This document shows, piece by piece, positions 55,089 to 64,000 of a DNA stretch of 64,000 nucleotides (position 1 is the first letter of the stretch; each line of letters starts with the position of its first letter). Source of the DNA: Streptomyces sp. SID13031 (GTDB lineage: Bacteria > Actinomycetota > Actinomycetes > Propionibacteriales > Kribbellaceae); the NCBI RefSeq assembly GCF_010548305.1, contig NZ_JAAGLV010000001.1:248001-312000 (forward strand), read 5' to 3'. Position numbers and translations under genes: made by a program. The notes beneath the pieces are model-generated. The model was given only the letters and a program-made list of their open reading frames with translations. It made no database searches and had not been told where the DNA came from.

Positions 55089-55970
55089 GTGGGCGGAGTC
55101 CTGGCCGCGTGCAGCTCGAACGACAGCAACTCGTCAGCCGGTACGCCGGGCCCGACCTCTGCAGCGTCGACGCCCACACCTTCGACGCCTGTGCCCTCGA
55201 CGTCGGCGACTCCCGGTGTGACGGTGCCCAGCTCGCCGCCCGCCGGCGCTGTACTGCCCAGCGTGCGGCCGTGGGTGCCTGGGAGTGGGGAGTTGGTGCC
55301 GGAGGCCAAGCGGGCTGCTGTGGCGGCTGTCCAGAAGCAGTTGGGCGGCTCGGGCAAGGCGGTTGAGGTGATCGACGCCCAATACGGCGGGCTGTTGGCT
55401 GATACCGCGAGTGTGTTGGTGCCTTGCCGCGTCTACTCGCTTGCCGGCGGCAAGGTGGTCACCGGTGGTACGACGATCGACGTACGGCTGAGCAGATCGG
55501 GTCAGAGCTGGCGGGTGACGGCCCTGCATCCAGCAGAACCTGGATCAGCCGCGCGAAGCCTGTCTGCGGCGGCGCGACAGGTGCTCGCCAGCGACCGCAT
55601 CATCCTCCCACCGGCATCGGCGGCCGACATCCGTTCGGGCAACATCCACGACAGCGTCCTGACCGCGATGCTCACGCTGTCGGAGACCTACCGAATCGGC
55701 ATCAGCGTGCTCCGCTCCGGCCACCCCCTGAACGTCTTCGGCACCACCCGCCCCAGCGATCACCCCCAAGGCCGCGCCTTCGACACGTGGCAAATCAACG
55801 GCCGAGCCGTGGTCGATCCGGCCACCCCTCGCTCGCTGATCACCACCTTCATGCAGGCAGCCGCGACCGCCGGCTCCTACAACGTCGGCGGCCCCTACCA
55901 ACTCGCCGGCGCGACGTACTTCTCCGACCGAACTCACCACGACCACGTCCACGCCGGCTTCCGCACCTGA
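55089..55970 (+). CDS. Putative Tat-type lipoprotein, unclear start
   Basis: 293 aa from the first canonical start codon (GTG 55089), but this start cuts off the signal peptide. The same frame runs upstream through TRRGLLVLGVGGVLAAC (from about 55062), a clear twin-arginine lipoprotein signal with lipobox LAAC, yet no ATG, GTG or TTG lies between it and the in-frame stop inside relA. After the Cys comes a Ser/Thr/Pro linker, then a globular domain with HPLNVFGTTRPSDHPQGRAFDTWQ and a terminal HHDHVHAGF, whose histidines and Asp recall zinc peptidase (LAS/D,D-carboxypeptidase-like) motifs. Function uncertain. Confidence 0.65.
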   Translation: MGGVLAACSSNDSNSSAGTPGPTSAASTPTPSTPVPSTSATPGVTVPSSPPAGAVLPSVRPWVPGSGELVPEAKRAAVAAVQKQLGGSGKAVEVIDAQYGGLLADTASVLVPCRVYSLAGGKVVTGGTTIDVRLSRSGQSWRVTALHPAEPGSAARSLSAAARQVLASDRIILPPASAADIRSGNIHDSVLTAMLTLSETYRIGISVLRSGHPLNVFGTTRPSDHPQGRAFDTWQINGRAVVDPATPRSLITTFMQAAATAGSYNVGGPYQLAGATYFSDRTHHDHVHAGFRT

Positions 55971-56069
55971 CGCCCGCGGAGGACCGTACGGAGAAAATGG
56001 CTGGCCGGCCCGGTGGCCGGGTTGGTACCGTGCCGTGGTCCGTGACATCACGCCTGGAGGTGAGACCCC

Positions 56070-56126
56070 ATGAACGCTGTAGCGCAGTGGGTGCTCCCTC
56101 TCCCGTGGTCACGGGCGGGCGATTGA
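56070..56126 (+). CDS. Possible 18-aa leader peptide
   Basis: ATG at 56070 preceded by GGAGGTGAG at good spacing; product MNAVAQWVLPLPWSRAGD, TGA at 56124. It lies 57 bp upstream of the GNAT gene. The strong ribosome site suggests translation; a regulatory role is only a guess. Confidence 0.35.
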   Translation: MNAVAQWVLPLPWSRAGD

Positions 56127-56183
56127 CGTAGGTGTCGCCGGGAGCGCCTCGAGATAGTTCGGCACTCCCGAAAGGAAACACCT

Positions 56184-56984
56184 ATGAACTCTTTGCCTTT
56201 CAGTCCGGGGCTCGGCGACCAAACGGTGACGATCTCGCGCGTCGCGGACAATCAATGGCACGCGGTGGAGAACGACCTGGTGGTCGGCCGCGGTCACGCT
56301 TCGCGTCGGCTCGACGGCCGCACCTTCGTCAGCATCGACACCTGGCGCGGCGCCGTCTTCGACCGGCTCGCTGCCGCGATGCGGGCCGACGGATCGGGAC
56401 CGCTGTACACGGTGATCGACGAGACCGACCGCGATCTCGCGGCCAGTTGGGAACGGGCCGGGTTCACGAGCTCGCGTCGCGAGTGCGAGTTCGTCGTACC
56501 GACCGATGTCGGGCTCACTCCGGCTGCTGTGCCTTCAGGAGTGGTCATCGCGACCGCCGGTGAGGTGGTCGAGGGTCCGCTGCGCGAGCTGGACCACGCG
56601 ATTCGTAACGAGGTCGAGGCCGCCGTCGGCTGGCAGACGATGCCTGCGGAGGTGCTGCCCTGGCAGGGCGGGTCGCGGCCGATGGACCCGTCGAAGTACA
56701 CGGTCGCGGTACGGCGTGATCGGTACGTCGGGCTGGTACGGGTCGCGACGATGACCCGGCGCCCGCGAATCGGGCTGGTCGCAGTCCTGGCCACCGAGCA
56801 ACGGCACGGCATCGCGCGGGCGCTGCTGAGTCAGGTGCTGCAGGGGCTGCACCGCTCCGGTGTCGAAGCGGCCACGGCGGAGGTCGACGAGACCAACACG
56901 GCCGCGGTGGCGCTGTTCGAGGGGCTCGGCGCCCGTCGTACGGGGAGCACCCTCGAACTGGTCAGCCGACCGGGAAAGGCCTGA
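56184..56984 (+). CDS. GNAT-family N-acetyltransferase
   Basis: 266 aa. C-terminal GNAT fold with [35 protein letters not shown] as the acetyl-CoA region (here EQRHGIA replaces the usual Q/RxxGxG/A pattern closely) and [20 protein letters not shown] near the end. The N-terminal half resembles a degenerate second GNAT domain. ATG at 56184 with GAAAGGA upstream. Two bases separate its stop from an infA start, so the pair is co-expressed; acetylation of a translation component is possible but unproven. Confidence 0.83.
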   Translation: MNSLPFSPGLGDQTVTISRVADNQWHAVENDLVVGRGHASRRLDGRTFVSIDTWRGAVFDRLAAAMRADGSGPLYTVIDETDRDLAASWERAGFTSSRRECEFVVPTDVGLTPAAVPSGVVIATAGEVVEGPLRELDHAIRNEVEAAVGWQTMPAEVLPWQGGSRPMDPSKYTVAVRRDRYVGLVRVATMTRRPRIGLVAVLATEQRHGIARALLSQVLQGLHRSGVEAATAEVDETNTAAVALFEGLGARRTGSTLELVSRPGKA

Positions 56985-56986
56985 CG

Positions 56987-57211
56987 ATGCCCAGAACACC
57001 AACCGGCATCGAAGTCGAAGGCACCGTCGTCGAGTGCCTCCGCAACGCCAACTTCCGGGTCGAGCTCGCCAACGGCCACAAGGTCCTCGCCCACATCAGC
57101 GGAAAGATCCGGAAGAACTACATCAAGATCCTCCCCGAGGACCGCGTCCTGGTAGAGCTGAGCCCCTACGACCTAACCCGAGGCCGAATCATCTTCCGCT
57201 ACCGAAACTGA
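56987..57211 (+). CDS. infA: Translation initiation factor IF-1 (probable second copy)
   Basis: 74 aa OB-fold protein: [41 protein letters not shown], and [21 protein letters not shown]. All core IF-1 positions are present. The main actinobacterial infA normally sits with rpmJ-rpsM in the ribosomal protein locus; this copy is next to a GNAT gene, so it is probably a paralog. It differs from the usual sequence at the N-terminus (MPRTPTG instead of MAKKDG-like). Confidence 0.9.
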   Translation: MPRTPTGIEVEGTVVECLRNANFRVELANGHKVLAHISGKIRKNYIKILPEDRVLVELSPYDLTRGRIIFRYRN

Positions 57212-57370
57212 CCCACACCCGAATCCCGCGCCCGGCAACACCCCTCTACCGAGCGCGGGGTCCGAGGTTCCTGCCCAGGCAGGCTCGCGGCGCCTGCGTC
57301 GCGGCGCTAGGCCGGCTGCATCGCGGGTGGAGGCTGGTGCTGTGGCGCGCGAGCCCGTGGAGGTGAGTTA

Positions 57371-57450
57371 GGTGCCTGGGGTTTGACGGGTGTGTCGGGC
57401 ACGGGCGAGCAGGGTGCGTGGGGCTTGCCAGATGTGTGTCGGGCGCGGGC
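57371..57450. repeat. Imperfect direct repeat downstream of infA
   Basis: Two related units, 57371-57406 and 57413-57450, share GGTGCSTGGGG, TTG, TGTGTCGGGC and CGGGC blocks. They lie in the 258-bp non-coding gap between infA and the DUF559 remnant; nothing else is seen there. Confidence 0.5.
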
Positions 57451-57469
57451 GGGGGCTGTCGTGCGGGTT

Positions 57470-58015
57470 TTACCAGCGGCGGGGGAGGCGGGGCCAGGTG
57501 CAGAGGAAGGCGCCTACTGCTAGTTCCAGGGCGGGGTAGGAGCCCCAGAGGTCGGTGCGGTGGACGGGGATGATGTGCCAGCCAAGGGTGCCTAGTTCCT
57601 TGCGGCGGGTCTCGTCGCGTGCTTGTTCGCGATCGCTTGAGTGCCAGCGGTCTGAGTCGTACTCGAGGCCGAGGCGTTGGTTGTCGATCGGTTTGGGGTA
57701 GGCGGTGTCGATGCGGTAGTCGCGGGTTCGGCCTCTTACGCGGAACTGCAGTTCTGGCTTGCCGAAGCCTGCGTCTATCAGTCGGAGCCGGAGCCACGAT
57801 TCACCTGGCGACTCGGCGCGGCGGTCCGCGTACTGGAGGATTTCGCCGGCCTGGCGAATGCCTGGCCTGCCGGCGTACTCGGCTGAGGCTGCTCGGATTG
57901 CCCGGCGGTCGGCTTTGCCGGATCGGAGTAGGGCGTCGACTGCTGATAGGGCGAACGGGCGGGGGAGTTGCATCGCGAGTTCGACGCCGGTGGTGATCGG
58001 GCTGATCACTGGCAC
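57470..58015 (-). pseudogene. DUF559/Vsr-like nuclease-domain protein, N-terminally truncated
   Basis: 181 residues from a GTG at 58015. The C-terminal part matches the DUF559/very-short-patch-repair-like fold used in AbiEi-related proteins: ESWLRLRLIDAGFGKPELQF, LGLEYDSDRWHSSDREQARD and LGTLGWHIIPVHRTDLWG. Family members start with a winged helix and about 110 more residues; here translation upstream meets TAA at about 58067 and the DUF349 gene. The first residues (VPVISPITTGVELA) correspond to the middle of full-length relatives. Probably a remnant, though the nuclease-like domain could be expressed. Confidence 0.65.
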
Positions 58016-58023
58016 GCCGGTGA

Positions 58024-58066
58024 AGCAGCCTGCCTCGCCTGACTGGGCCAGGGACGGCAGGCTGCT
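58024..58066 (-). terminator. Hairpin after the DUF349 gene
   Basis: AGCAGCCTGCC (58024-58034) and GGCAGGCTGCT (58056-58066) are perfect 11-bp arms around a 21-nt loop, 11 bp past the DUF349 stop on the minus strand. Confidence 0.65.
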
Positions 58067-58077
58067 CGGTTACAGGG

Positions 58078-59304
58078 TCAGCTGAAGTCGGTTAGGGCGT
58101 TTTGGGCTTGGGTTAGCCATTCGCGGCGGGCTTCGATGGCTTCTCGGGCCTCGTTGGCCTTGCGGGCGTTGCCCTGGGCCTCGTGTTTGGCGGCCTGCTT
58201 CTCCAGGTCGGTGATCAGGGACTGGAGTTGCTTGACCGTGGCTTCGGCGCGGGCGCGGGCCTCGGGGTTGCTGTTGTTCCAGACCTCGTCCTCGGCGGAC
58301 TTGACCGCCTGCTCGACGGCGCGCAGCCGGCCGTCGATGGAGCGCATCGAGTCGCGCGGGATCTTGCCGATCGCGTCCCAGCGGTCGAGCAGGTCGCGGA
58401 GCTGGTCGCGCGCGGTCTTCGCGTTGGTGACCGGCAGGATCGCCTCGATCTCGATGAGCAGGGTTTCCTTGGCCGCCTGGTTCGCGACCTGCTCCTCGTT
58501 CTCCTCGGCCTGGATCGCGTCGCGGGCGCCGAAGAAGGCGTCCTGCGCGCTGCGGAACCGGGCCCACAGCTTGTCGTCGACCTCGCGGGGAGCAGGACCG
58601 GCGGCCTTCCACTGGCGCATCAGATCGCGGAAGCGGCCGGACGTCGGGCCCCAGTCGGTGTTCGAGGACAGGCCCTCGGCCTCGGCGGCGAGCCGTTCCT
58701 TCACCACGGCGGCTTCGTCACGCTTGGAGGACAGCTCGGAGAAGTGCTGCTTGCGGTGTCGCGTGTACGTCGTTCGCGCGGACGAGAAGCGGTGCCACAG
58801 CTCGTCGTCGCTCGACTTGTCGAGCCGGGGGAGTGCCTTCCACTCGTCCAGCAGCTCGCGCAGCCGGGTGACGCCGTGCCGCCAGTCGGTGCCGGCGGCG
58901 ATCGTCTCGGCCTCGGTCGCGATCTTGGTCTTCGCGTCGCGAGCCTCCTCGACCTTCGCGGCGCGCTCGGCCTTCTTCTTCTCGCGCTGCTGGGCGACCA
59001 GCGGGGCGAGCGCGTCCAGCCGGGTCCTGAGTCCGTCCAGGTCGCCGACGGCCTGCGCCTCGTCGATCGCGCCGGTCACCTTCTTCACCGCGGCCCGGGC
59101 GTCGTCGGGCGAGACGGTCCCCGCCTGGACCCGCTTCTCCAGCAGATCCACCTCGAACGCCAGGGCGTCGAACCGGCGGGTGTAGAAGGCGAGTGCCTCC
59201 TCAGGGTTCGCGTCCGGCCACTGACCGACCGCTCTCTCCCCGTCCTTGGTCCGTACGAAGACCGTTCCGTCCTCGGCTACCCGGCCCCAGCTTTCCTCGG
59301 CCAC
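58078..59304 (-). CDS. DUF349 domain protein, largely helical
   Basis: 408 aa from a GTG at 59304. The N-terminal WGRVAEDGTVFVRT leads into coiled-coil-like segments (ALVAQQREKKKAERAAKVEEARD) and at least three DUF349 repeats, each about 70 aa with a W-K-A/L core (LLDEWKALPRLDKSSDDELWHRF; LMRQWKAAGPAPREVDDKLWARF; LLDRWDAIGKIPRDSMRSID). A highly charged, cytoplasmic protein. Its role is unknown; the family is widespread in actinobacteria near relA/hisS. Confidence 0.88.
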   Translation of the reverse strand: MAEESWGRVAEDGTVFVRTKDGERAVGQWPDANPEEALAFYTRRFDALAFEVDLLEKRVQAGTVSPDDARAAVKKVTGAIDEAQAVGDLDGLRTRLDALAPLVAQQREKKKAERAAKVEEARDAKTKIATEAETIAAGTDWRHGVTRLRELLDEWKALPRLDKSSDDELWHRFSSARTTYTRHRKQHFSELSSKRDEAAVVKERLAAEAEGLSSNTDWGPTSGRFRDLMRQWKAAGPAPREVDDKLWARFRSAQDAFFGARDAIQAEENEEQVANQAAKETLLIEIEAILPVTNAKTARDQLRDLLDRWDAIGKIPRDSMRSIDGRLRAVEQAVKSAEDEVWNNSNPEARARAEATVKQLQSLITDLEKQAAKHEAQGNARKANEAREAIEARREWLTQAQNALTDFS

Positions 59305-59567
59305 AACTCGCCCCTTCCGGCGGTATGTACTGCGCTCGTCCCCATTCTGGCCAGTCGCCGGTTCATCCGGTCGGCAGGGTCCAGTCGGGCGCGTCGGGAA
59401 CTATCCCCACGCGTATCACTGAACAATCACAAACTCCCGGCCGCTACGCAACGGGGTTGCCATCACAATCAGGCAGACAGAGAACAAGCAGAGCAATCCG
59501 GTGCGTACTCCGCCCGCCGTCACCGGTAGCCTTGACAGGTCCCTCATTCGCTCCAGGAAGGTCTGTC

Positions 59568-60248
59568 GTGCTCATCGCCGGGTTCCCCGCGGGGTCGTGG
59601 GGTACGAACTGCTACGTCGTCGCCACCGGCCAGGGCGCGGAGTGCATCGTGATCGACCCCGGACAGGACGCCACCAGCGGAGTCGAGCAGGTGGTCCGGG
59701 AGAACAAGCTCAAGCCGGTCGCCGTGCTCCTCACGCACGGCCACATCGACCACATGTTCTCCGTACTTCCGGTCTGCGGCACCTACGACAGCACCGCCTG
59801 GATCCACGCGGACGACCGGCACCTGCTCGCCGACCCGATGGCCGGTATCAGCGCGGAGAGCGCACGGATGCTGCTCGGCGGTGACCACAAGTTCGCCGAG
59901 CCCGACGACGTCCAGGAGCTCAAGGACGGCCAGCGGCTCGAGCTCGCGGGGCTGCACTTCACTGTCGACCACACCCCGGGGCACACTCGCGGCTCGGTCA
60001 CCTTCACCACGCCGTACCTGGGTCCCGAGGACGTACCGGCGGTGCTGTTCTCCGGTGACGTGTTGTTCGCCGGGTCGATCGGCCGGACGGATCTGCCCGG
60101 CGGCGACCATCCGGCGATGCTGCATACGTTGGCCACCAAGATCCTGCCGATGCGCGACGAGATCGTCGTCCTGCCGGGTCACGGTGGCCAGACCACGATC
60201 GGCCGGGAAAAGGCGACCAACCCTTACTTGCAGGACCTGGAGACATAA
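59568..60248 (+). CDS. MBL-fold metallo-hydrolase (glyoxalase II-like)
   Basis: 226 aa from a GTG at 59568, with AGGAAGG just upstream. Metal ligands: VLLTHGHIDHM, HTPGHTRGS, LFSGDVLFAGSIGRTDLPGG and the terminal VLPGHGGQTT. This matches hydroxyacylglutathione-hydrolase-like enzymes; a mycothiol-linked substrate is conceivable in actinobacteria but not shown. hisS begins 5 bp after its stop. A TTGACA (59532-59537) lies in the 263-bp divergent promoter gap with the DUF349 gene, without a convincing -10. Confidence 0.88.
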   Translation: MLIAGFPAGSWGTNCYVVATGQGAECIVIDPGQDATSGVEQVVRENKLKPVAVLLTHGHIDHMFSVLPVCGTYDSTAWIHADDRHLLADPMAGISAESARMLLGGDHKFAEPDDVQELKDGQRLELAGLHFTVDHTPGHTRGSVTFTTPYLGPEDVPAVLFSGDVLFAGSIGRTDLPGGDHPAMLHTLATKILPMRDEIVVLPGHGGQTTIGREKATNPYLQDLET

Positions 60249-60253
60249 AAATC

Positions 60254-61609
60254 ATGAGCAAGGTGACCCCTATCAGTGGGTTCCCGGAGTTTCTCCCGTC
60301 GGACCGAATCGTCGAGCAGCACTTCCTCGACGTGATCCGGGAGACGTTCGAGTTGCACGGCTTCGCGTCGATCGAGACCCGCGCGGTCGAGCCGGTCGAG
60401 CGACTCTCGAACCAGGGCGAGGACGCGGACAAGGAGATCTACGCGGTACGCCGGCTCGGCGCCCCCGCTGACGAGAAGTCGGATCTCGGCCTGCACTTCG
60501 ACCTGACCGTGCCGTTCGCCCGGTACGTGCTGGAGAACGCCGGCAAGCTCGCGTTCCCGTTCCGCCGCTACCAGATCCAGAAGGTCTGGCGTGGTGAGCG
60601 CCCGCAGGAGGGCCGGTACCGCGAGTTCGCCCAGGCCGATATCGACATCGTCGGCGACGGCACGCTGCCGTTCCACTACGAGGTCGAGCTGCCGCTCGTC
60701 ATCGCCGACGCGTTCAGCAAGCTGCCGATCCCGCCGTTCCGGATCCAGGTCAACAACCGGCAGATCCCCGAGGGTTTCTACCGGGGCCTCGGCATCGAGG
60801 ACGTGGCCTCCGTACTGCGGATCGTCGACAAGCTCGACAAGATCGGCGCGGACAAGATCACCCAGCTGCTGACTGCGGAGAACGGCCCGGCGCTATCGGC
60901 TGAGACCGCCAAGCAGGTGCTCCGGCTCGCGGAGATCTCCAGCACCGACGCATCCTTCGTCGAGCAGGTGCGGGCGCTCGGCGTCCAGCACGAGATCCTC
61001 GACGAGGGCCTCGAGCGGCTGGCCGCGATCATGACCGCCGCCAACGAGCACGCCCCCGGCCTGCTGGTCGCTGACCTGAAGATTGCGCGCGGCCTGGACT
61101 ACTACACCGGTACCGTCTACGAGACCCAGTTGATCGGCCACGAGTCCTACGGCTCGATCTGCTCGGGCGGCCGCTACGACTCGCTCGCCAGTGACGGCAA
61201 GACGACGTACCCGGGCGTCGGGATCTCCATCGGGGTGTCCCGGTTGATCACCCGGCTGTTCAGCCAGGGCCTGGTCAAGGGCTCCCGCAGCACGCCGACC
61301 GCGGTACTGGTTGCCTTGAACAACGAAGACGAGCGGGCCGACGCGATGCGGACCGCGATCGCCCTGCGCGCGCGGGGGATCCCGGTCGAGGTGGCCCCGG
61401 CCGCGGCGAAGTTCGGCAAGCAGATCAAGTTCGCCGATCGGCGCGGCATCCCGTTCGTGTGGTTCTCCACCGAGAACGGCGCCGAAGTGAAGGACATCCG
61501 CAGCGGTGAGCAGGTAGTGGCCGACCCGGCCACCTGGACGCCGCCCGCGCACGACGTACGACCAAGTATTGAAACACCGCAGCTCGAAACCCCTCAGGAG
61601 AACTCGTGA
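60254..61609 (+). CDS. hisS: Histidyl-tRNA synthetase
   Basis: 451 aa class II synthetase. Motif 2 region [22 protein letters not shown] with [11 protein letters not shown], the histidine-specific [13 protein letters not shown] and [12 protein letters not shown], and motif 3 [12 protein letters not shown]; the C-terminal anticodon domain has [29 protein letters not shown]. Length is normal. GTGA overlap with aspS. Confidence 0.95.
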   Translation: MSKVTPISGFPEFLPSDRIVEQHFLDVIRETFELHGFASIETRAVEPVERLSNQGEDADKEIYAVRRLGAPADEKSDLGLHFDLTVPFARYVLENAGKLAFPFRRYQIQKVWRGERPQEGRYREFAQADIDIVGDGTLPFHYEVELPLVIADAFSKLPIPPFRIQVNNRQIPEGFYRGLGIEDVASVLRIVDKLDKIGADKITQLLTAENGPALSAETAKQVLRLAEISSTDASFVEQVRALGVQHEILDEGLERLAAIMTAANEHAPGLLVADLKIARGLDYYTGTVYETQLIGHESYGSICSGGRYDSLASDGKTTYPGVGISIGVSRLITRLFSQGLVKGSRSTPTAVLVALNNEDERADAMRTAIALRARGIPVEVAPAAAKFGKQIKFADRRGIPFVWFSTENGAEVKDIRSGEQVVADPATWTPPAHDVRPSIETPQLETPQENS

Positions 61610-63378
61610 TCCGTACCCATTCCGCCGGCTCCCTGCGGGCCGAGAACACCGGCCAGACCGTCACGCTGGCGGGCTGGGTGGCGCGGCGGCGCGATCACGG
61701 CGGCGTGGCGTTCATCGACCTGCGCGACTCCAGCGGCACCGTCCAGGTCGTCATCCGCGACGAGGAAGCGGCCGGCGAGCTGCGCGCGGAGTACTGCCTG
61801 AAGATCGTCGGCGCCGTCGCGGCCCGCCCCGAGGGCAACGCGAACGCGGACCTGCCGACCGGCGAGATCGAGATCATCGCCGAAGAGATCGAGGTCCTCA
61901 ACGAGGCCGCGCCGCTGCCGTTCCCGGTCGAGGAGCACCACGCTACGCCGGTGAACGAGGAAGTACGGCTCAAGTACCGGTACCTCGATCTGCGCCGGCA
62001 GGGCCCGGGCTCGGCGCTTCGCCTGCGCAGCAAGGTGAACAAGGCCGCTCGCGCCGTGCTGGACAAGCACGACTTCATCGAGATCGAGACGCCGACGCTG
62101 ACCAAGTCGACGCCGGAAGGCGCGCGTGACTTCCTGGTCCCGGCGCGTCTGCAGCCGGGCTCGTGGTACGCGCTGCCGCAGTCGCCGCAGCTGTTCAAGC
62201 AGCTGCTGATGGTCGCGGGCATGGAGCGGTACTTCCAGATCGCGCGCTGCTACCGCGACGAGGACTTCCGCGCCGACCGGCAGCCGGAGTTCACCCAGCT
62301 CGACATCGAGATGAGCTTCGTCGACCAGGACGACATCATCGCGCTGTCCGAGGAGATCCTGACCGAGCTGTGGAAGCTCGCCGGGTACGAGGTGCAGACG
62401 CCGATCCAGCGGATGACGTACGCCGAGTCGATGGCGCGGTTCGGCAGCGACAAGCCCGACCTGCGGATGGGGCTCGAGCTCGTCGAGTGCACGGAGTACT
62501 TCAAGAGCACGCCGTTCCGGGTGTTCCAGGCGCAGTACGTCGGTGCCGTGGTGATGCCGGGTGGCGCCGACCAGCCGCGCAAGCAGCTGGACGCGTGGCA
62601 GGAGTGGGCGAAGCAGCGTGGTGCACGCGGGCTCGCGTACGTGCTGGTCGGTCAGGATGGCGAGCTGGGCGGTCCGGTCGCCAAGAACCTGTCCGAGGAG
62701 GAGCGCGCCGGGCTGGCCGACCACGTCGGTGCGAAGCCGGGCGACTGCATCTTCTTCGCGGCCGGCGCTGTGAAGGCGTCCCGGGCGCTGCTCGGTGCCG
62801 CGCGGCTGGAGATCGGCCGGCGCGGTGGGCTGATCGACGAGTCGACCTGGTCGTTCGTATGGGTCGTCGACGCGCCGCTGTTCGAGCCGGCCGACGACGC
62901 GACCGCCGCTGGTGACGTCGCCGTCGGTTCGGGTGCGTGGACCGCGGTGCACCACGCGTTCACGTCGCCGAAGCCGGACTCGCTGGAGAGCTTCGACACG
63001 GATCCGGGCAGCGCGCTGGCGTACGCGTACGACATCGTCTGCAACGGCAACGAGATCGGTGGCGGGTCGATCCGTATCCACCGCGAGGACGTGCAGAAGC
63101 GCGTCTTCAAGGTGATGGGGCTGACGGACGAGGAGGCGACCGAGAAGTTCGGCTTCCTGCTCGACGCGTTCAAGTTCGGCGCCCCGCCGCACGGCGGCAT
63201 CGCGTTCGGCTGGGACCGGATCACGGCCCTGCTGGCCGGCACGGAGTCGATTCGCGACGTGATCGCCTTCCCGAAGTCGGGCGGCGGTTTCGACCCGCTC
63301 ACAGCGGCCCCGGCCCCAATCACCCCGGCCCAACGCAAGGAAGCCGGCGTAGACGCCAAGCCAGAACCGAAGGAGTAA
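61606..63378 (+). CDS. aspS: Aspartyl-tRNA synthetase
   Basis: 590 aa bacterial-type class II synthetase. Anticodon OB domain [22 protein letters not shown], motif 1 region [26 protein letters not shown], motif 2 [25 protein letters not shown], a GAD insertion domain, and motif 3 [19 protein letters not shown] start at 61606 overlaps the hisS stop. Whether it also charges tRNA-Asn is not clear from sequence alone. Confidence 0.96.
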   Translation: MIRTHSAGSLRAENTGQTVTLAGWVARRRDHGGVAFIDLRDSSGTVQVVIRDEEAAGELRAEYCLKIVGAVAARPEGNANADLPTGEIEIIAEEIEVLNEAAPLPFPVEEHHATPVNEEVRLKYRYLDLRRQGPGSALRLRSKVNKAARAVLDKHDFIEIETPTLTKSTPEGARDFLVPARLQPGSWYALPQSPQLFKQLLMVAGMERYFQIARCYRDEDFRADRQPEFTQLDIEMSFVDQDDIIALSEEILTELWKLAGYEVQTPIQRMTYAESMARFGSDKPDLRMGLELVECTEYFKSTPFRVFQAQYVGAVVMPGGADQPRKQLDAWQEWAKQRGARGLAYVLVGQDGELGGPVAKNLSEEERAGLADHVGAKPGDCIFFAAGAVKASRALLGAARLEIGRRGGLIDESTWSFVWVVDAPLFEPADDATAAGDVAVGSGAWTAVHHAFTSPKPDSLESFDTDPGSALAYAYDIVCNGNEIGGGSIRIHREDVQKRVFKVMGLTDEEATEKFGFLLDAFKFGAPPHGGIAFGWDRITALLAGTESIRDVIAFPKSGGGFDPLTAAPAPITPAQRKEAGVDAKPEPKE

Positions 63379-63388
63379 CCCGCCAAGG

Positions 63389-63441
63389 CCTTACGTCCGA
63401 AGAAGTGGCTACCACGTCCCTCGACTTCTTCGGACGCAAGG
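63389..63441 (+). terminator. Hairpin terminator after aspS
   Basis: CCTTACGTCCGAAGAAGT (63389-63406) pairs with ACTTCTTCGGACGCAAGG (63424-63441): 18-bp arms, one mismatch, 17-nt loop, 10 bp past the aspS stop. Confidence 0.75.
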
Positions 63442-63567
63442 ATCGGGCGCGGTCGCGGTTGTGTACTTGAGCAACCGCTGGCGGGCGGTGGGAAAGTGGC
63501 GGTGTCGTGACTGGTTTTGGTAATTGTTCACGGCGCCTTATGCTCCTCCTTCCGCCCAGGAGTTGTC

Positions 63568-64000
63568 ATGTTCAAGCGCGTTCTTTCCTCTCTGGTCGCA
63601 TTGGCTGCGGTGACTGCGGGCAGTCTGCTCGCCGCCGCTCCCGCCCACGCCGTCGCCTTCCAGACCACCGCCAGCGCCCTCAACATCCGCTCGGAGCCGT
63701 ACCTGTCCGCGGCTGTGGTGAAGGTGCTGTCCGGGCCGACCTCGGTCGACGTCGACTGTCAGAAGCAAGGCGACTCGGTCACCGTGCCGGGTCGCGCCGC
63801 CACAACCTGGTGGGCGCACCTGCCTGCGCATGGTGGGTACGCGACGGTCGGGTACATCAACACCACCGCGACGAAGCTGCCCGGAGTACCGGACTGCCCG
63901 GCCGACCCGCCGCCGCCCGCTGGTGACGTCACGCTCGCCGACGTCCAGGCGATGTTCGGCACTCGCATCGCGAACCCGTCGCTCGTCCAGACCGGGCTCC
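63568..64000 (+). CDS. Secreted protein with bacterial SH3-like domain (partial, cut by window end)
   Basis: 144 codons are visible from ATG 63568 (AGGAG upstream). Sec signal peptide MFKRVLSSLVALAAVTAG... with an AHA cleavage site after residue 28. Residues about 30-110 look like an SH3b domain (TTASALNIRSEPYLSAAVVKVL...GYINTT), then a proline-rich linker and the start of a second domain (DVTLADVQAMFGTRIANPSLVQ). Such layouts occur in secreted cell-wall hydrolases, but the catalytic part lies outside the window. Confidence 0.8.
   Translation, partial: MFKRVLSSLVALAAVTAGSLLAAAPAHAVAFQTTASALNIRSEPYLSAAVVKVLSGPTSVDVDCQKQGDSVTVPGRAATTWWAHLPAHGGYATVGYINTTATKLPGVPDCPADPPPPAGDVTLADVQAMFGTRIANPSLVQTGL

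Overview
The window is a high-GC, gene-dense chromosomal segment from an actinobacterium. The evidence is a WhiB-like protein, SARP regulators, PucR and MocR regulators, many GTG starts, ATGA/TGATG gene overlaps, a LexA box of the actinobacterial type, and the conserved order pdxS-pdxT-yebC-ruvCAB-yajC-secDF-apt-relA-hisS-aspS. The paralog content and style suggest Nocardioidaceae, most likely Kribbella or a close relative; this is inference, since no 16S or tRNA gene is in the window.

1-17.1 kb is a purine-catabolism island built from two divergent units around the regulator PucR. The minus-strand unit (pucR, an NCS2 permease fused to an OHCU-decarboxylase-like domain, xdhA, xdhB, xdhC, guaD, uraD) takes up nucleobases and carries guanine and xanthine to urate and then to allantoin. 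Nearly every junction in it overlaps by 4 bp. The plus-strand unit (hyi, glxR, gcl, glycerate kinase, allB, allE) opens allantoin and feeds the released glyoxylate through tartronate semialdehyde to phosphoglycerate. Uricase, HIU hydrolase, allantoate amidohydrolase and ureidoglycolate lyase are not in the window. Candidate operators (a GGAGGATCCTCC palindrome and two TTCC...GGAA dyads spaced 21 bp apart) lie in the promoter regions.

17.1-39.7 kb is accessory. It holds a 58-aa protein, a 15-bp iteron array before a ferric-reductase-like oxidoreductase, two tandem SARP regulators bracketed by 11-bp-spaced heptamer repeats, an alpha/beta hydrolase, two GT87-like membrane glycosyltransferases, a PLP-dependent lyase, a methyltransferase, a WhiB-like protein, a decayed DUF998 gene and an ATP-grasp enzyme. 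It continues with a small glycosyltransferase operon containing a DUF2064-methyltransferase fusion, a two-component system, an epimerase/MTA phosphorylase pair, a LemA-like protein, an ECF sigma factor that has lost most of region 4, and a Pol I-like polymerase. Next comes about 0.9 kb of non-coding, repeat-dense sequence (38807-39703).

39.7-64 kb is core genome: pdxR-pdxS-(unknown)-pdxT, yebC, a DUF4442 protein, an Eis-like acetyltransferase, LexA-box-ruvCAB, yajC-secD-secF-apt-relA, a lipoprotein whose signal peptide lies inside the relA terminator hairpin, a GNAT/second-infA pair, a truncated DUF559 gene, a DUF349 protein, a metallo-hydrolase, hisS-aspS, and the start of a secreted SH3 protein cut by the window edge.

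The observations most worth a second look are: the permease-OHCU fusion whose catalytic His and Glu are replaced (Tyr525, Asp545); the sigma factor with an in-frame region-4 deletion; the SARP pair with matching heptamer repeats; the iteron array at 17391-17439; and the 16-bp perfect hairpin after relA that also encodes a Tat signal peptide.
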